Positions 34,191 through 44,603 of a stretch of DNA of 64,000 nt are shown one piece after another. The translations under genes were made by a program, and so were the position numbers. The DNA is taken from contig NZ_BSTJ01000003.1 in the NCBI RefSeq assembly GCF_030269445.1, positions 372,001-436,000 on the forward strand, given 5' to 3'. Each line of letters begins with the position of its first letter. Within the stretch, counting starts at the first letter, position 1. Below the pieces are notes generated by a model that did not search any database, was not told the origin of the DNA, and worked only from the letters and a program-made list of their open reading frames with translations. Source of the stretch: Actinoallomurus iriomotensis. Its GTDB lineage: Bacteria > Actinomycetota > Actinomycetes > Streptosporangiales > Streptosporangiaceae.

Positions 34191-36128
34191 TCAGCGCTTC
34201 TTCTTGCGGAAGTCGAGACGCTCCGGTGGCGGGCCGAGGTTCGGGGCGGTGCGCGGCGAGCCGTCCGGCGGGGTGATGTCCGGTTTCGCGTGGCGGGCGC
34301 GGGTCGGGCCGGTGGCCTCTTCGTACTCCTGGATGTTGGCGGTGGGCAGCGTCATGATGCCCGGGTTCGCGTCCACGAGGATGATGCGGCGGCCCGACGG
34401 CTCCGGATGCGTGAAGATCATGGCGGTCGGCGGCAGTTGCTGGAGCTCGTGGGGCTCCACCGCCAGTTCGCGCGAGCCCTTGCCCGCGTCGGCCGCCCGC
34501 GAGGTGCTCTGGCCCCACGCGGTCGCGCGGCCGATGCCCTCCGGCAGCTCGTCCTCCGAGGTGCCGGTGCCCTCGAACACCGTCGGCACGGAGCGCCCGA
34601 CCGTGCTCACGTACGCGCCGTTCTCCGCGTCGGCCGCCACCGCCTCGCTCATCTTGTCGGTGAGCTCGGCGATCTCCAGGAGCTTCTCGGCGCCGATCTG
34701 CTCGGCGGCGACACGGGCGTCCTCGGCGTTGCCGAGCCGCATGAACCCGACGGCGGCGTCGCCGCGGCCGAGCCGCTCCTTCACGTGCGGCGGGATGGAC
34801 CGGTACATCAGCACCAGACCGGTCGAGGTCGCCTCACACGAGTCGATGAGGCGGTCCAGCACGTCGCCGCGCAGCTTCTCCGCGCCGCACAGGATCAGCG
34901 TCTGGGCCCACGGCTCGCCCTCCTTGGAGGCACGGAGCACATGGGTGAGCGCGGCGGCGACGTACGTGCCGAGCACCCGGTTGGTGAGCACGCCGGCGCG
35001 ACGATCGGTGGTGATGACGCGCAGCCGGCTCGGCGGGAGCAGCGTCGGATTGGACCCGAGCTTCTCCAGCTTGCGCAGCTGCGACTCCAGGGCCCAGGCG
35101 CGTTCGATGACGACGCGGTCGGCGGCGCCGCGGCCGAACATCGTGGTGATCTTCGCGAGCTCCTCATCGGTGATGAGCCCGCTCCGCAGGTCGTCGCGCG
35201 GGTCGCCCACCTGGGCCAGGGCCCGCAGGGCCGCAGTGATGCGCGGGATCGGGGCCCGGCCGCCGAACACGCCCAGGACCCGCTCGAGGATCGCGTTGTC
35301 GAAGGACAGATCGCGGGTGCTCGACTGTTCTTCGCTCACGCTCACCACGAGGGAGAGCACGTCGGCGAGCTCCTCCGGACCGAGCCCGTGCGTCAGGTCG
35401 AGCTGTGGCAGGTCGCCCGGCAGCACCCAGACGAGCGGCCGCTCGGCCTGGTCGTGACCGAGCTCGATCAGTTCCTTGGCGACCGCGCCCTCCGACAGGT
35501 CCAGGACGGTCACCTGCGAGCCGCTGGCGAGCCGCGCCGCGCCCATCATGGTGACCATCGCCGACCACCCGGAGAGCGTGCCGCCGGCCACGTCGACCCG
35601 GCCCACGCCCTGCGGCACGGTGACGGCGTACCACTCGTGCTGCGACTCGAAGGCCTCACGCCGGTGCTGCCATTCCTGGTACGCGCGGGCGTGCGCGGCG
35701 TGTGCCGCCTCCAGGCGGCGGCGCCGCTCCTCCTCCCGGCGCTGGTACCGCTCGTGCTCCTCGGCCAGCCGCGCGCGCAACGCCTTCTCGCTCTGCCACA
35801 TGGAGTAGCCGGTGATCCCCGCGATGGCGGCGCACGCCGCGAGGCCCGCGATGGAGAACGCCCACGGGAGCGTGCCGGTGACCCCGAACACGATGAAGAG
35901 AAGCGCTCCCACCGCCGTGGCGACACCGACCATCCGCAGCGGCCGGTTGAAAAGGTTCTCCTTCTGCCGTTGCGAGGCCAGCCACTCGTGGTCGACCTTC
36001 TCCGACTCGGGAGGCGTCGGGCGCTTCGGTGGAGGCCCCGGGTCGTCGTGGACCTGGGCATAGCGCCAGCCGACGTAGACGCGGCCCGGTTGCAGTAACC
36101 GGGCTTCGCGGGCTGTCACATCCACCAC
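34191..36128 (-). CDS. Two-TM protein with TraG/VirD4-like domain lacking Walker A
   Basis: A 645-residue protein: a short N-terminal region, two TM helices (~66-84 and 90-108), a charged coiled-coil arm (~110-165), and a soluble domain. Patterns in the soluble domain recall the second half of VirD4/TraG-type coupling ATPases: DRRAGVLTNRVLGTYVAAAL, TLILCGAEKLRGDVLDRLID, and SCEATSTGLVLMYRSIPPHV followed by VGFMRLGNAEDARVAAEQIG. No P-loop (GxxxxGK[ST]) is present, so it is probably not an ATPase alone. It may partner the HerA-like protein encoded 0.5 kb away on the same strand. The GTG start (VVDVTARE) has no strong SD. Confidence 0.7.
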   Translation of the reverse strand: MVDVTAREARLLQPGRVYVGWRYAQVHDDPGPPPKRPTPPESEKVDHEWLASQRQKENLFNRPLRMVGVATAVGALLFIVFGVTGTLPWAFSIAGLAACAAIAGITGYSMWQSEKALRARLAEEHERYQRREEERRRRLEAAHAAHARAYQEWQHRREAFESQHEWYAVTVPQGVGRVDVAGGTLSGWSAMVTMMGAARLASGSQVTVLDLSEGAVAKELIELGHDQAERPLVWVLPGDLPQLDLTHGLGPEELADVLSLVVSVSEEQSSTRDLSFDNAILERVLGVFGGRAPIPRITAALRALAQVGDPRDDLRSGLITDEELAKITTMFGRGAADRVVIERAWALESQLRKLEKLGSNPTLLPPSRLRVITTDRRAGVLTNRVLGTYVAAALTHVLRASKEGEPWAQTLILCGAEKLRGDVLDRLIDSCEATSTGLVLMYRSIPPHVKERLGRGDAAVGFMRLGNAEDARVAAEQIGAEKLLEIAELTDKMSEAVAADAENGAYVSTVGRSVPTVFEGTGTSEDELPEGIGRATAWGQSTSRAADAGKGSRELAVEPHELQQLPPTAMIFTHPEPSGRRIILVDANPGIMTLPTANIQEYEEATGPTRARHAKPDITPPDGSPRTAPNLGPPPERLDFRKKKR

Positions 36129-36278
36129 GTCCCGTACTTCGTCGGCTTCACTAGGGGCACAGCGTAGAAAGCTTCGCGTGAAGTGGGGTGCGGTTTCAAC
36201 CGACTAGAGGGGGTGTCGAGTGACCAGGAGTGGCATTACCGGACATAGGGCGACAGATGGCAACAATCATCCCGATTC

Positions 36279-36671
36279 TTACCACGGCGGCTGCTGGTAT
36301 CCCTGTTGCTGAGGAGGCTGGTCGTAGTTCTGGGGCACCTGTCCCTGAGGCGGGTATCCCTGCGGGTAGCCCTGCTGCTGGGGGTATCCCTGCTGGGGAT
36401 ACCCCTGCTGCGGGTAGCCCTGCTGTTGAGGGTATCCCTGCTGGGGATAGCCCTGCTGCTGGTTGGTCCAGGCGCCGTACGGCGAACCCGGCGGCGGGGT
36501 CTGCTGCTGCCACTGGCCCGGCACCTGGCCATACTGGTTCATGTTCTTCCGTCTGGACCGGCGCGCGATCGCCCCGATGGTGGCGACGATGCCGAAGATG
36601 ACCAGGTAGATGATCAGCCTGATCGGCGCGTAGTAAACGCCGTGTACGTACGCGAGCGGCATCTGCCTCAC
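36279..36671 (-). CDS. Single-TM protein with Gln/Gly/Tyr/Pro-rich repeats
   Basis: A ~130-residue protein: one TM helix near the N-terminus ([20 protein letters not shown]), a basic stop-transfer (RRSRRKN), then ~75 residues of QQGYPQ-type repeats of low complexity. Start choice is uncertain: AGGAG fits the GTG used here better than a TTG three bases before or the ATG nine bases after. Low-complexity QGYP tails are common in actinobacterial membrane proteins and may promote clustering. It lies upstream of the mycosin gene region and may be part of the secretion locus. The ~190 bp upstream contain no gene. Confidence 0.65.
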   Translation of the reverse strand: MRQMPLAYVHGVYYAPIRLIIYLVIFGIVATIGAIARRSRRKNMNQYGQVPGQWQQQTPPPGSPYGAWTNQQQGYPQQGYPQQQGYPQQGYPQQGYPQQQGYPQGYPPQGQVPQNYDQPPQQQGYQQPPW

Positions 36672-36874
36672 CAATCTCCTGAGAACGGGAGCGTCCAGCC
36701 TGGAGGCTCACCAATCGTGTTGATCAGACCGTCGACCACGGCGACCGGTTCCCCTGATAAGCCACATCACCGCGCACCCTACGCCGACGCGGTCACGCGG
36801 TACATGCCGCGCCATTCTCCCCGATAATCGCCGGACGAAGGAGCGCGAACGGCCGACGGCTCTCCCGCTGGCCG

Positions 36875-38155
36875 TCAGTGGCCACCCGGATCCCGTCGAT
36901 CCGGCCGGCCGAAGGACTGGGGCGCGGCGTCCTGTTCCGCGTCGGGCGTACGGTCGCCCGGCGAACCGCCGTCCGCCCGCTGTCTCCGCGCGACGCCCAC
37001 CGCGACCGCCAGGCCGATCACCAGGACGAACACCACGACGGCGACGATCGGCCCGACCGGCACGCCGCCGCCGGACTTCTTCTTCTCCGCCTGCCCGGAC
37101 GTGGCCGGCGTGGACGACGGCGCCTGCTGCCCCATGACCCGGTCGAGCCGCTCGTACGGAGGGTTCGGCGCGGTTCGCGGCACCGCGAAGCTCAGGTCCA
37201 TGGCCCGGTGGATCCGGAACGCGCCGTACCCTGTCTGGTCGTCGCGGCCGGGAGTGCCGGAGTCCAGCGCGGTGGCCATGGCTCGCTGAACGACCTCGCG
37301 GGCGGTCATGCTCGGGTTGGCGGCGCGTACGAGGGCCAGCCCGCCCGCCGTCAGCGCGGTGGCCTGGCTCGTTCCGGAACCCGTGCGTCCCGGCTTTCCG
37401 TCTTTGCCCACCCAGCCGACGGTGCCACCCGGTCCTGCGACCGCCGTGAAGGGCACCTGCTGGGTGAGCTGCCACGGCCGCGTGTCGGCGTTGACCGCCC
37501 CGACGGCGAGCACGCCGGGGCAGGAGGCCGGTGCCTGCGCCGGGTTCCCGGCGCCTCCGTCGTCACCGGTGGCCGCCGCGATCACCACGTCGTGCCGCGC
37601 GGCGTACTCCACCGAGTCGAGAATGTCCGTCGGGCAGGACTCCGGATAGCCGCTCGCCGGAAAGGCCTGGGAGATGCTGATGACCTTCGCCCCGTGGTCG
37701 ACCGCGTAGCGGATTCCCTTCGCGATGCGGACGTGGAAATCCTCGGCGGTCGCCGTCCCGTTGCCGACGGTCACCGGCAGCACGCGCGCCTGAGGTGCCA
37801 CGCCGAGCACTCCCGTGCTCCGGCCCTTGCTGACGATGAGGGCCGCCATCGCGGTGCCGTGGCCGCCCTTCTGGGTGTCGGTGTCGGTACGGCCGTCGGT
37901 CCCCGCCCCGGTCATGTCACCGCCGGGCAGTACCGACCCGGCGAGGTCGGGAAGCCGGGCGTTCACGCCGGTGTCGAGAACGGCGACCGTGACGCCGTTC
38001 CCCTGAGTGATCGGCCAGATCTTGTCGATGCCCCAGGACGAAAGCCACCACTCGGAGTGTGGTGTCGGCGTGTTCGCCGCTCCGGCGGGCGCCCCGGCTG
38101 CGATGACGGCGGCGGACATGAACACCGCCGGAACAATGAGCCTCAGCGAACGCAC
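36875..38155 (-). CDS. mycP: Type VII secretion mycosin (subtilisin-like protease) 1
   Basis: A 426-residue membrane-anchored S8 protease: signal peptide (cleavage near GAPAGAA), N-terminal extension, a catalytic domain with Asp61 (VAVLDTGV), His99 (GGHGTAMA) and Ser263 (GSGTSQATA), a C-terminal TM helix (~365-390) and a short cytoplasmic tail. The oxyanion-hole region, normally AAAGN, reads AAATGDDGG here, so the Asn seems replaced by Asp. Mycosins stabilise the ESX complex and may process substrates. GTG start with GAGGA site. A second mycosin gene with an intact Asn lies 13 kb away. Confidence 0.92.
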   Translation of the reverse strand: MRSLRLIVPAVFMSAAVIAAGAPAGAANTPTPHSEWWLSSWGIDKIWPITQGNGVTVAVLDTGVNARLPDLAGSVLPGGDMTGAGTDGRTDTDTQKGGHGTAMAALIVSKGRSTGVLGVAPQARVLPVTVGNGTATAEDFHVRIAKGIRYAVDHGAKVISISQAFPASGYPESCPTDILDSVEYAARHDVVIAAATGDDGGAGNPAQAPASCPGVLAVGAVNADTRPWQLTQQVPFTAVAGPGGTVGWVGKDGKPGRTGSGTSQATALTAGGLALVRAANPSMTAREVVQRAMATALDSGTPGRDDQTGYGAFRIHRAMDLSFAVPRTAPNPPYERLDRVMGQQAPSSTPATSGQAEKKKSGGGVPVGPIVAVVVFVLVIGLAVAVGVARRQRADGGSPGDRTPDAEQDAAPQSFGRPDRRDPGGH

Positions 38156-38228
38156 GCGGTCCTCTTTCCTACCGAGAAGCGAAAGGGCAGGGCGAGCGTA
38201 CTCGCCCTGCCCGACGTCGCGGTATCGG

Positions 38229-39656
38229 TCAGCCGATGAGCGGCGGAGCCACGTCGTCGTCCGCTCCCCAGATGTCCTCGTCCTCCGTCAGCCAGGCGCT
38301 GCGCTCGCGGTCCCCGTTCTGCCCCTGCTGCCCGCCCATCATCGGCGGCATCATCGGCATGTAACCGTTGCCGCCCTTGGCGGCGTTCGCCGCCGCGGTG
38401 CCGGCCGCCGCCTCCTCGGCCGCCGTCGCGGCGGTGTTCACCGCGCCGCGGGCGCCGATGGTGTTGCCCGGTGTCGTGACACCCGGCCCGGTCTTGCCCA
38501 GGCCGCCGTTCCCGAGGCCCGGAGTCTTGAACGAACTCGGCGTGTACGGCGTGTACGAGTTACCCAGCTTCGGCCCGGATCCCGTATTCGGGTCGAGGTT
38601 GGTCCCGCTGTCACCGAGTTTCGGCGGGTTGGTCAGATTCGTGCTGCCGGTGTCGGGCAGAGTCGGATTCTGGATCCCGGACAGATCGGTGCCGGTCGGG
38701 CTGTGGGTCCCGGACAGATCCGTGCCGCCGTGGTTGTTCAGGCCGGTCGGGTTGTTTAGGCCGGTCGGGTTGTTGAGCCCGGTCGGGTTGTTGAGCCCGG
38801 CCGGGATGGCAGAGTTGCCCGGTATCTTCGGCGTGCCGGGACTCGCCAGTTTCGGCGTCGGGGACGTCGTGGTGCCCGGTCCGTTGTATCTCTTTTTCGG
38901 GTCTTTGTTGGGCGAGCCCGTGTCCGGCAACCCCGGCGGCAGATCCAGGGTCACCGACTGCGGGAAGCCCTCCCACGTGCGGATGATGCCGTTGTTGCCC
39001 TGCTTCAGCAGATACTGCGCATACAGCCCACGTTGTTCGGCCGGGGTGTCCCGGTCGATGGAAATGGATTTGCCGTCCGACGTCGGAACGGAGAGATAGA
39101 CGAACCCCGGCGTGATGTTCGGAATGATCGGGGCGACGTCCTTTCCGGCGAAGTAGTCGGCGTTCGACGTCACCATGCTCTTGAACTGCGCAAGCGAGCT
39201 GTGCCCGTTCTCACCGTAATCGGTAGGGGTGACATTCCCGAGCGGTGTAGGGGGCGGGTCGGCAGCGGTGACCATGCCGAAAGGCCCGCTTTCAATGGAG
39301 GCCTGCTTGGAGAAGTCCGGCTGATCGGAGCCGAGGTTCTTGAGGACACCACCGATTTGCTTGGTGATGGTCTGCATGTTCGACGCCGCGATGAACAACA
39401 GAGCGAGCTGACGCGACGCCTCCACCGAGCCGTCCTCACCGGTCCACGCCTCACTCAACCGCTGAGCCATGTCCTTGAACACCTGCAGCGAGCCACCGAA
39501 GACACCCCCGATGCCTTCGTAGGCCGCGCCGACTCCCTGGATCTTCGCCGGGTCGATGGTGTTCGCGAAGCCGACAATGTCGTTCGGATGGTACTTCGAC
39601 GCATTGCCCGTGGGCTGTTCGCCCTGGAAGTCAACCGTCTTCTTGGTGTCACCCAT
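38229..39656 (-). CDS. ESX substrate/PPE-like protein with WLTEDED C-terminal motif
   Basis: A 475-residue protein. The N-terminal ~130 residues are helical (NDIVGFANTIDPAKIQGVGA, LSEAWTGEDGSVEASRQLAL; WTG is a WxG-type turn), like the helical hairpin of ESX substrates. A Pro/Thr/Asn/Gly-rich low-complexity part with a GLNNPT repeat follows. The end RSAWLTEDEDIWGADD is the tail motif seen in actinomycete type VII substrates, probably a secretion or recognition signal. The ATG is preferred over a GTG two codons upstream because GAGGT is better spaced. It follows the 180-residue gene with a few bases' gap and is coupled to it. Confidence 0.8.
   Translation of the reverse strand: MGDTKKTVDFQGEQPTGNASKYHPNDIVGFANTIDPAKIQGVGAAYEGIGGVFGGSLQVFKDMAQRLSEAWTGEDGSVEASRQLALLFIAASNMQTITKQIGGVLKNLGSDQPDFSKQASIESGPFGMVTAADPPPTPLGNVTPTDYGENGHSSLAQFKSMVTSNADYFAGKDVAPIIPNITPGFVYLSVPTSDGKSISIDRDTPAEQRGLYAQYLLKQGNNGIIRTWEGFPQSVTLDLPPGLPDTGSPNKDPKKRYNGPGTTTSPTPKLASPGTPKIPGNSAIPAGLNNPTGLNNPTGLNNPTGLNNHGGTDLSGTHSPTGTDLSGIQNPTLPDTGSTNLTNPPKLGDSGTNLDPNTGSGPKLGNSYTPYTPSSFKTPGLGNGGLGKTGPGVTTPGNTIGARGAVNTAATAAEEAAAGTAAANAAKGGNGYMPMMPPMMGGQQGQNGDRERSAWLTEDEDIWGADDDVAPPLIG
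38732..38803 (-). repeat. Four 18-bp tandem repeats (GLNNPT codons)
   Basis: Four consecutive 18-bp units based on GGTTGTTNAGNCCGGTCG encode the repeated NPTGLN motif in the WLTEDED substrate. In-frame units allow length changes without frameshift. Confidence 0.8.
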
Positions 39657-39666
39657 CGCCACGACC

Positions 39667-40209
39667 TCAGTAAGTCTGGTTCGGAAGGTTGTTGGGGTTG
39701 TTCACGGCCGCCTGGCTCTGGTCCTCGGCGTCCTGGGAGATTCCGGCGGCTATCTCGATCCGCCGGATCACGGCCTGGTACGCGGAGACGAACGCATTAT
39801 TCGCGTCGATCACGGCTCGCTGGGTCTTGGTGAGAGTACTCCCGTGGAAGGTGCTCGGGACGTCCCAGGCGCCGATCTGCTGCTCCGTGACACCGAACGT
39901 GTCGGACAGCTGCTGCTGAACGCTCTTGGTCTTGTTTCCCGAGCCGCTCGCCGGCAGACCTTCACCGGTGTAATTCGCGAGATCCTGCCGGAGAGCCTTG
40001 GCGATGTTCACCAGCTCCGGCCGGTAGATGTATTTATTGTCGCTCTTGTCGGTGCCGGGCCACTCGCTGTTCCCCCAGGGATAGCTGGTCTTGCCGACGT
40101 TGGCATTGCGATGCGATCTGGCCCAGTAGTCCGACCAGCTCTCGTCGGGCTTCTGTGGCGACAGATCGGGGGCAGGCGGAGTCTGCGGGGTCTTCGGATC
40201 TGGCGCCAT
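39667..40209 (-). CDS. ESX-locus helical protein, probable partner of the downstream substrate
   Basis: A 180-residue protein with a Pro-rich start (PKTPQTPPAPDLSPQKPDES) and then alpha-helical segments: LVNIAKALRQDLANYTGEG, TKSVQQQLSDTFGVTEQQIG, and TKTQRAVIDANNAFVSAYQA. Hydrophobic heptads suggest a helical bundle. No family name is recognised. Its stop is 10 bases before the start of the WLTEDED substrate gene, so the two proteins may be made in equal amounts and pair, as PE/PPE or EsxA/EsxB proteins do. It has no signal peptide. Confidence 0.65.
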   Translation of the reverse strand: MAPDPKTPQTPPAPDLSPQKPDESWSDYWARSHRNANVGKTSYPWGNSEWPGTDKSDNKYIYRPELVNIAKALRQDLANYTGEGLPASGSGNKTKSVQQQLSDTFGVTEQQIGAWDVPSTFHGSTLTKTQRAVIDANNAFVSAYQAVIRRIEIAAGISQDAEDQSQAAVNNPNNLPNQTY

Positions 40210-40441
40210 GACTCTTTCCCCTCACTGCAATCCGGCCGAGAGACGGCCTCCAGGTCTCAAGGGTACGACGGCGACCGGGTCCGCCCGGTTCCGCCGCCGC
40301 AACCAGAATCCATCTTTACAACCAGGCGCCGGGCGTTCCACCCCGGACCCGGATAACTTGTCGCCCACCGGCCATTGTCCCCGTAACGGGCGATGACCCC
40401 TGCCGCGACCGGCGCACGGCCGCGGCTGGGGTCGGGGAGGT

Positions 40442-40470
40442 CGGCCTCGGCTGGTCGACAGCCGAGGCCG
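40442..40470 (-). terminator. Hairpin after the WXG100 gene pair
   Basis: Perfect 11-bp stem CGGCCTCGGCT / AGCCGAGGCCG with a 7-nt loop, 14 bp beyond the stop codon of the second WXG100-like gene. Separates the pair from the downstream substrate operon. Confidence 0.75.
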
Positions 40471-40483
40471 GACCAGGACAGGC

Positions 40484-40801
40484 TCAGTGAGCCCACAGGT
40501 CGTAGCTGGCCTTCTCCGCGTGCGAGTAGTTCGTGTGCACGTCGCGGACGGTGTTGGTGATCCCGTTCAGCGTGGTCGACATGTCGTTCGCCGCGCTCTG
40601 CCACTTCGTCCGGTTGGTCTTGTACGCCTCACCCGCAGCGCCGCTGAAGCCGTTCACCGGATCCGCGGGGTCCAGCAGCTTCTCGATCTCGGTCTGGAGG
40701 TTGTCCAGCACCTCCTGCAACGCCTTCTGAGTCGTCCTGAAGTCTTCCTCGACCTGCTGCAGGGTCGTGAAACTAGCCCTGGTGTAGTCTTTGTCCGCCA
40801 T
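40484..40801 (-). CDS. WXG100-family (EsxB/CFP-10-like) protein
   Basis: A 105-residue two-helix protein without signal peptide. The turn that is WxG in typical members reads KWQSAAND, with Ser for Gly. The C-terminal tail NYSHAEKASYDLWAH contains YSHAE, matching the YxxxD/E type VII export signal just after the second helix. Helix 1 (LQQVEEDFRTTQKALQEVLD) and helix 2 (DMSTTLNGITNTVRDVHTNY) have the expected length. It follows a second WXG100-like gene after 64 bp; the pair probably forms the exported heterodimer. Confidence 0.88.
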   Translation of the reverse strand: MADKDYTRASFTTLQQVEEDFRTTQKALQEVLDNLQTEIEKLLDPADPVNGFSGAAGEAYKTNRTKWQSAANDMSTTLNGITNTVRDVHTNYSHAEKASYDLWAH

Positions 40802-40865
40802 CCCGGCCCTCCGTTTTAATTATCGCCGACTTTACGTATCGACTCGTGAATCGAGCCTTCTACGA

Positions 40866-41177
40866 TTAGCGATTGATCAGCGCAGCCACCGCGTTAACAG
40901 CGTCGTGCTGCTCCTGGATCATGCTTTCGTACTTGATCGTGCCCTGACCCAGCTTCTGATGCATGTCCTGGAGCGCGTTCAGGACCGCGGTGAAGTCCTC
41001 GTCGTACTTGGTGAACATCGTCGTGAACGCATCCGCGGCGGTGCTGTCCCAGCCCGAGCGCAGATCAGTGTGGATGGTCTGGGTGTGCATCTGGAGCCCC
41101 TTGATGGTGCTCGCCGCATGGTCGATCTTCTGGGCTGCGATCTTCGCATTGGCAATGCTGATGCCGGACTCGGACAC
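40866..41177 (-). CDS. WXG100-family (EsxA-like) protein
   Basis: A 103-residue helical hairpin: helix 1 ANAKIAAQKIDHAASTIKGL, the turn SGWDSTAADAF (WDS instead of WxG), and helix 2 YDEDFTAVLNALQDMHQKLG. There is no YxxxD/E tail, so the partner (the next gene, with YSHAE) probably supplies the export signal for a heterodimer. The GTG start has a GGAGGTGAG site. No other gene fits in the 237 bp between it and the end of eccB. Confidence 0.88.
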   Translation of the reverse strand: MSESGISIANAKIAAQKIDHAASTIKGLQMHTQTIHTDLRSGWDSTAADAFTTMFTKYDEDFTAVLNALQDMHQKLGQGTIKYESMIQEQHDAVNAVAALINR

Positions 41178-41414
41178 TGCTCACCTCCGGTGAGATGGTT
41201 GACACGCGGCCCGACACCCCCGCGGCCACCCCCGCTCACCATGGCGCGCGGTGGGCAACCTTAGGTCCCTCGGGGACCGCCAAATCGGTTGCAACAATAC
41301 GAGGCTTTAGACGCCCTTGTCCAGTAGATAGGAAGAAGTCAAGGGACATGGCCAACGCAACCGAATTGTTATCAGGAAGCGACCTCCGGAAAGAGGCACC
41401 GCAGCGGTCGCCAA

Positions 41415-42860
41415 TCACCCACCTGACCTGGGATAAGACAAAGGTTCCATGGCCTGCTTGGGATCCAGCGTCGGCCCTTCCGGGATCAAGTGGAGCAGGT
41501 TTCCTGGAACCGGCGCGACCTTCTTACCGTCCAAGCCGAGTTTGGCCGCGATATCGGCCGACGGAACGGCGAACCGGAGCCCCTGATCCGTTAGTACCGA
41601 GTACGAGCTGATGGACTTGACCTGACCGGGCGCGGGCAGCAGCCCGAGGAGCGCGCCGTCTCCCGGCGGCAGCACGACCTGGTCCACCACGCCCTTGGCG
41701 GCGCCGGTGCCCGGCGTCGTCGAGGAGGGCCCGGACGGCGTCGGGACGGTGCCGCCGACCGCCACGCGCGCGTCCTGGCTGCCGGACGCGGTGTCGGAGT
41801 AGACCACGCACAGCGGCGTCGTCGCGTCGTAGGAGATCATGCTGGGCATCACGTCGGGCAGCCCGTCCGCGGACACCTTGTCGGTCGAGCGCTGCATGGC
41901 GTTCGCTGACGCCGGCGGGATCGGTACGGGCTGGACCGGACGTCCCTTGTAGGCGCTCCTGCTCGCCGGGTCGTTCTGCAGGAGCACGCCCTCGGTCTGC
42001 TTGATGGGAGCCAGTCCGTCGCTCATCAGGACGTACCAGCGGTCCTGGCCGCCGACCGCCCGCGCGACGTAGATCGTCCCGACCGCCGCCTTCCCGCCAT
42101 CGGGCCCGGTGACCTCCGTGCCGCGGCTCGGGATCGGCGGCGGCGCGAAGTCGGGGCCCGCCGGGACGGCGTTCAGCCAGGTCGCCGACACCTCCGGAGG
42201 ATGGTCGGTGCCGCTGAGCGGACGCACCTCCTCGGCGGGCAGCTTCATCCGCTGGTTGCGCCACACCACCCACGACGCGCCCGCGCCGTGCACGATCACG
42301 GCCTGCCGGTCGCTGAGCGACTGCCCGCCGACGCCGCTGCCGACCACGAGAGAGGCGTACGAGACGGTGCCGCCCGTGGAGTTCTCCGCGCTGTGCCCGC
42401 ACACCGACCACGGACCGGTCACCTGGTGGTCGGCGGTGGGAAGGGAGTCGGGCGCGCCGAGGATGCCGACCGGTTGCGCGCGGTCGTACTTGCCGAGCGA
42501 CGACTGCGAGACCAGCTTGCGCTTCACGTCATTGGTGTTGAGGATCAGCCGGGCGGACGCGTAGTTGGCGACCGGGTACATCTTCTTGGCCTGCTGGCTG
42601 TAGACGTACTTGGTGCCGGTCTCCTTCTCGATGATGAGCGTGCCCGGATCCTCCAGGCCGGTGGCGCCGCCGGGCGACAGCAGACCCCAGACCCCGAACC
42701 CGGCGACGATGAGCACGCCGATCATCAGCCCGGCGAACGCCGAGACGGTCATCCGGCGAGTGGGCGGCTCGGGAAGGTCGGGCTCACCGGCGAGAAGTGC
42801 CATGCCGACGCGTTGCATCATCAAACGATGCGCCTGATACAGGTCACGACGGGTCTGCAC
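41415..42860 (-). CDS. eccB: Type VII secretion protein EccB
   Basis: A 481-residue protein of the ESX core complex. The short cytoplasmic N-terminus (VQTRRDLYQAHRLMMQRVG) is typical, followed by one TM helix (~37-60) and a large periplasm-side domain with the repeated EccB folds (GTKYVYSQQAKKMYPVANYA). The Cys pair in VCGHSAEN and LCVVYSD is probably a disulfide. EccB forms the periplasmic ring above EccC and EccD. The GTG start follows GGGAGGTGCCG; a much longer frame upstream runs antisense through the polyQ gene and is not coding. Divergent from the 544-residue substrate gene. Confidence 0.93.
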   Translation of the reverse strand: MQTRRDLYQAHRLMMQRVGMALLAGEPDLPEPPTRRMTVSAFAGLMIGVLIVAGFGVWGLLSPGGATGLEDPGTLIIEKETGTKYVYSQQAKKMYPVANYASARLILNTNDVKRKLVSQSSLGKYDRAQPVGILGAPDSLPTADHQVTGPWSVCGHSAENSTGGTVSYASLVVGSGVGGQSLSDRQAVIVHGAGASWVVWRNQRMKLPAEEVRPLSGTDHPPEVSATWLNAVPAGPDFAPPPIPSRGTEVTGPDGGKAAVGTIYVARAVGGQDRWYVLMSDGLAPIKQTEGVLLQNDPASRSAYKGRPVQPVPIPPASANAMQRSTDKVSADGLPDVMPSMISYDATTPLCVVYSDTASGSQDARVAVGGTVPTPSGPSSTTPGTGAAKGVVDQVVLPPGDGALLGLLPAPGQVKSISSYSVLTDQGLRFAVPSADIAAKLGLDGKKVAPVPGNLLHLIPEGPTLDPKQAMEPLSYPRSGG

Positions 42861-42968
42861 CGGCACCTCCCGATATTTCAAACATTGCGGAACCCCCGGT
42901 CCAGCACCGTAATCTAATAGGCGCCCGGTAAGTAATGGAACGTGTCGGTCCAGCTCGGTGGAGGACGG

Positions 42969-44592
<1,624 letters not shown>

Positions 44593-44603
<11 letters not shown>

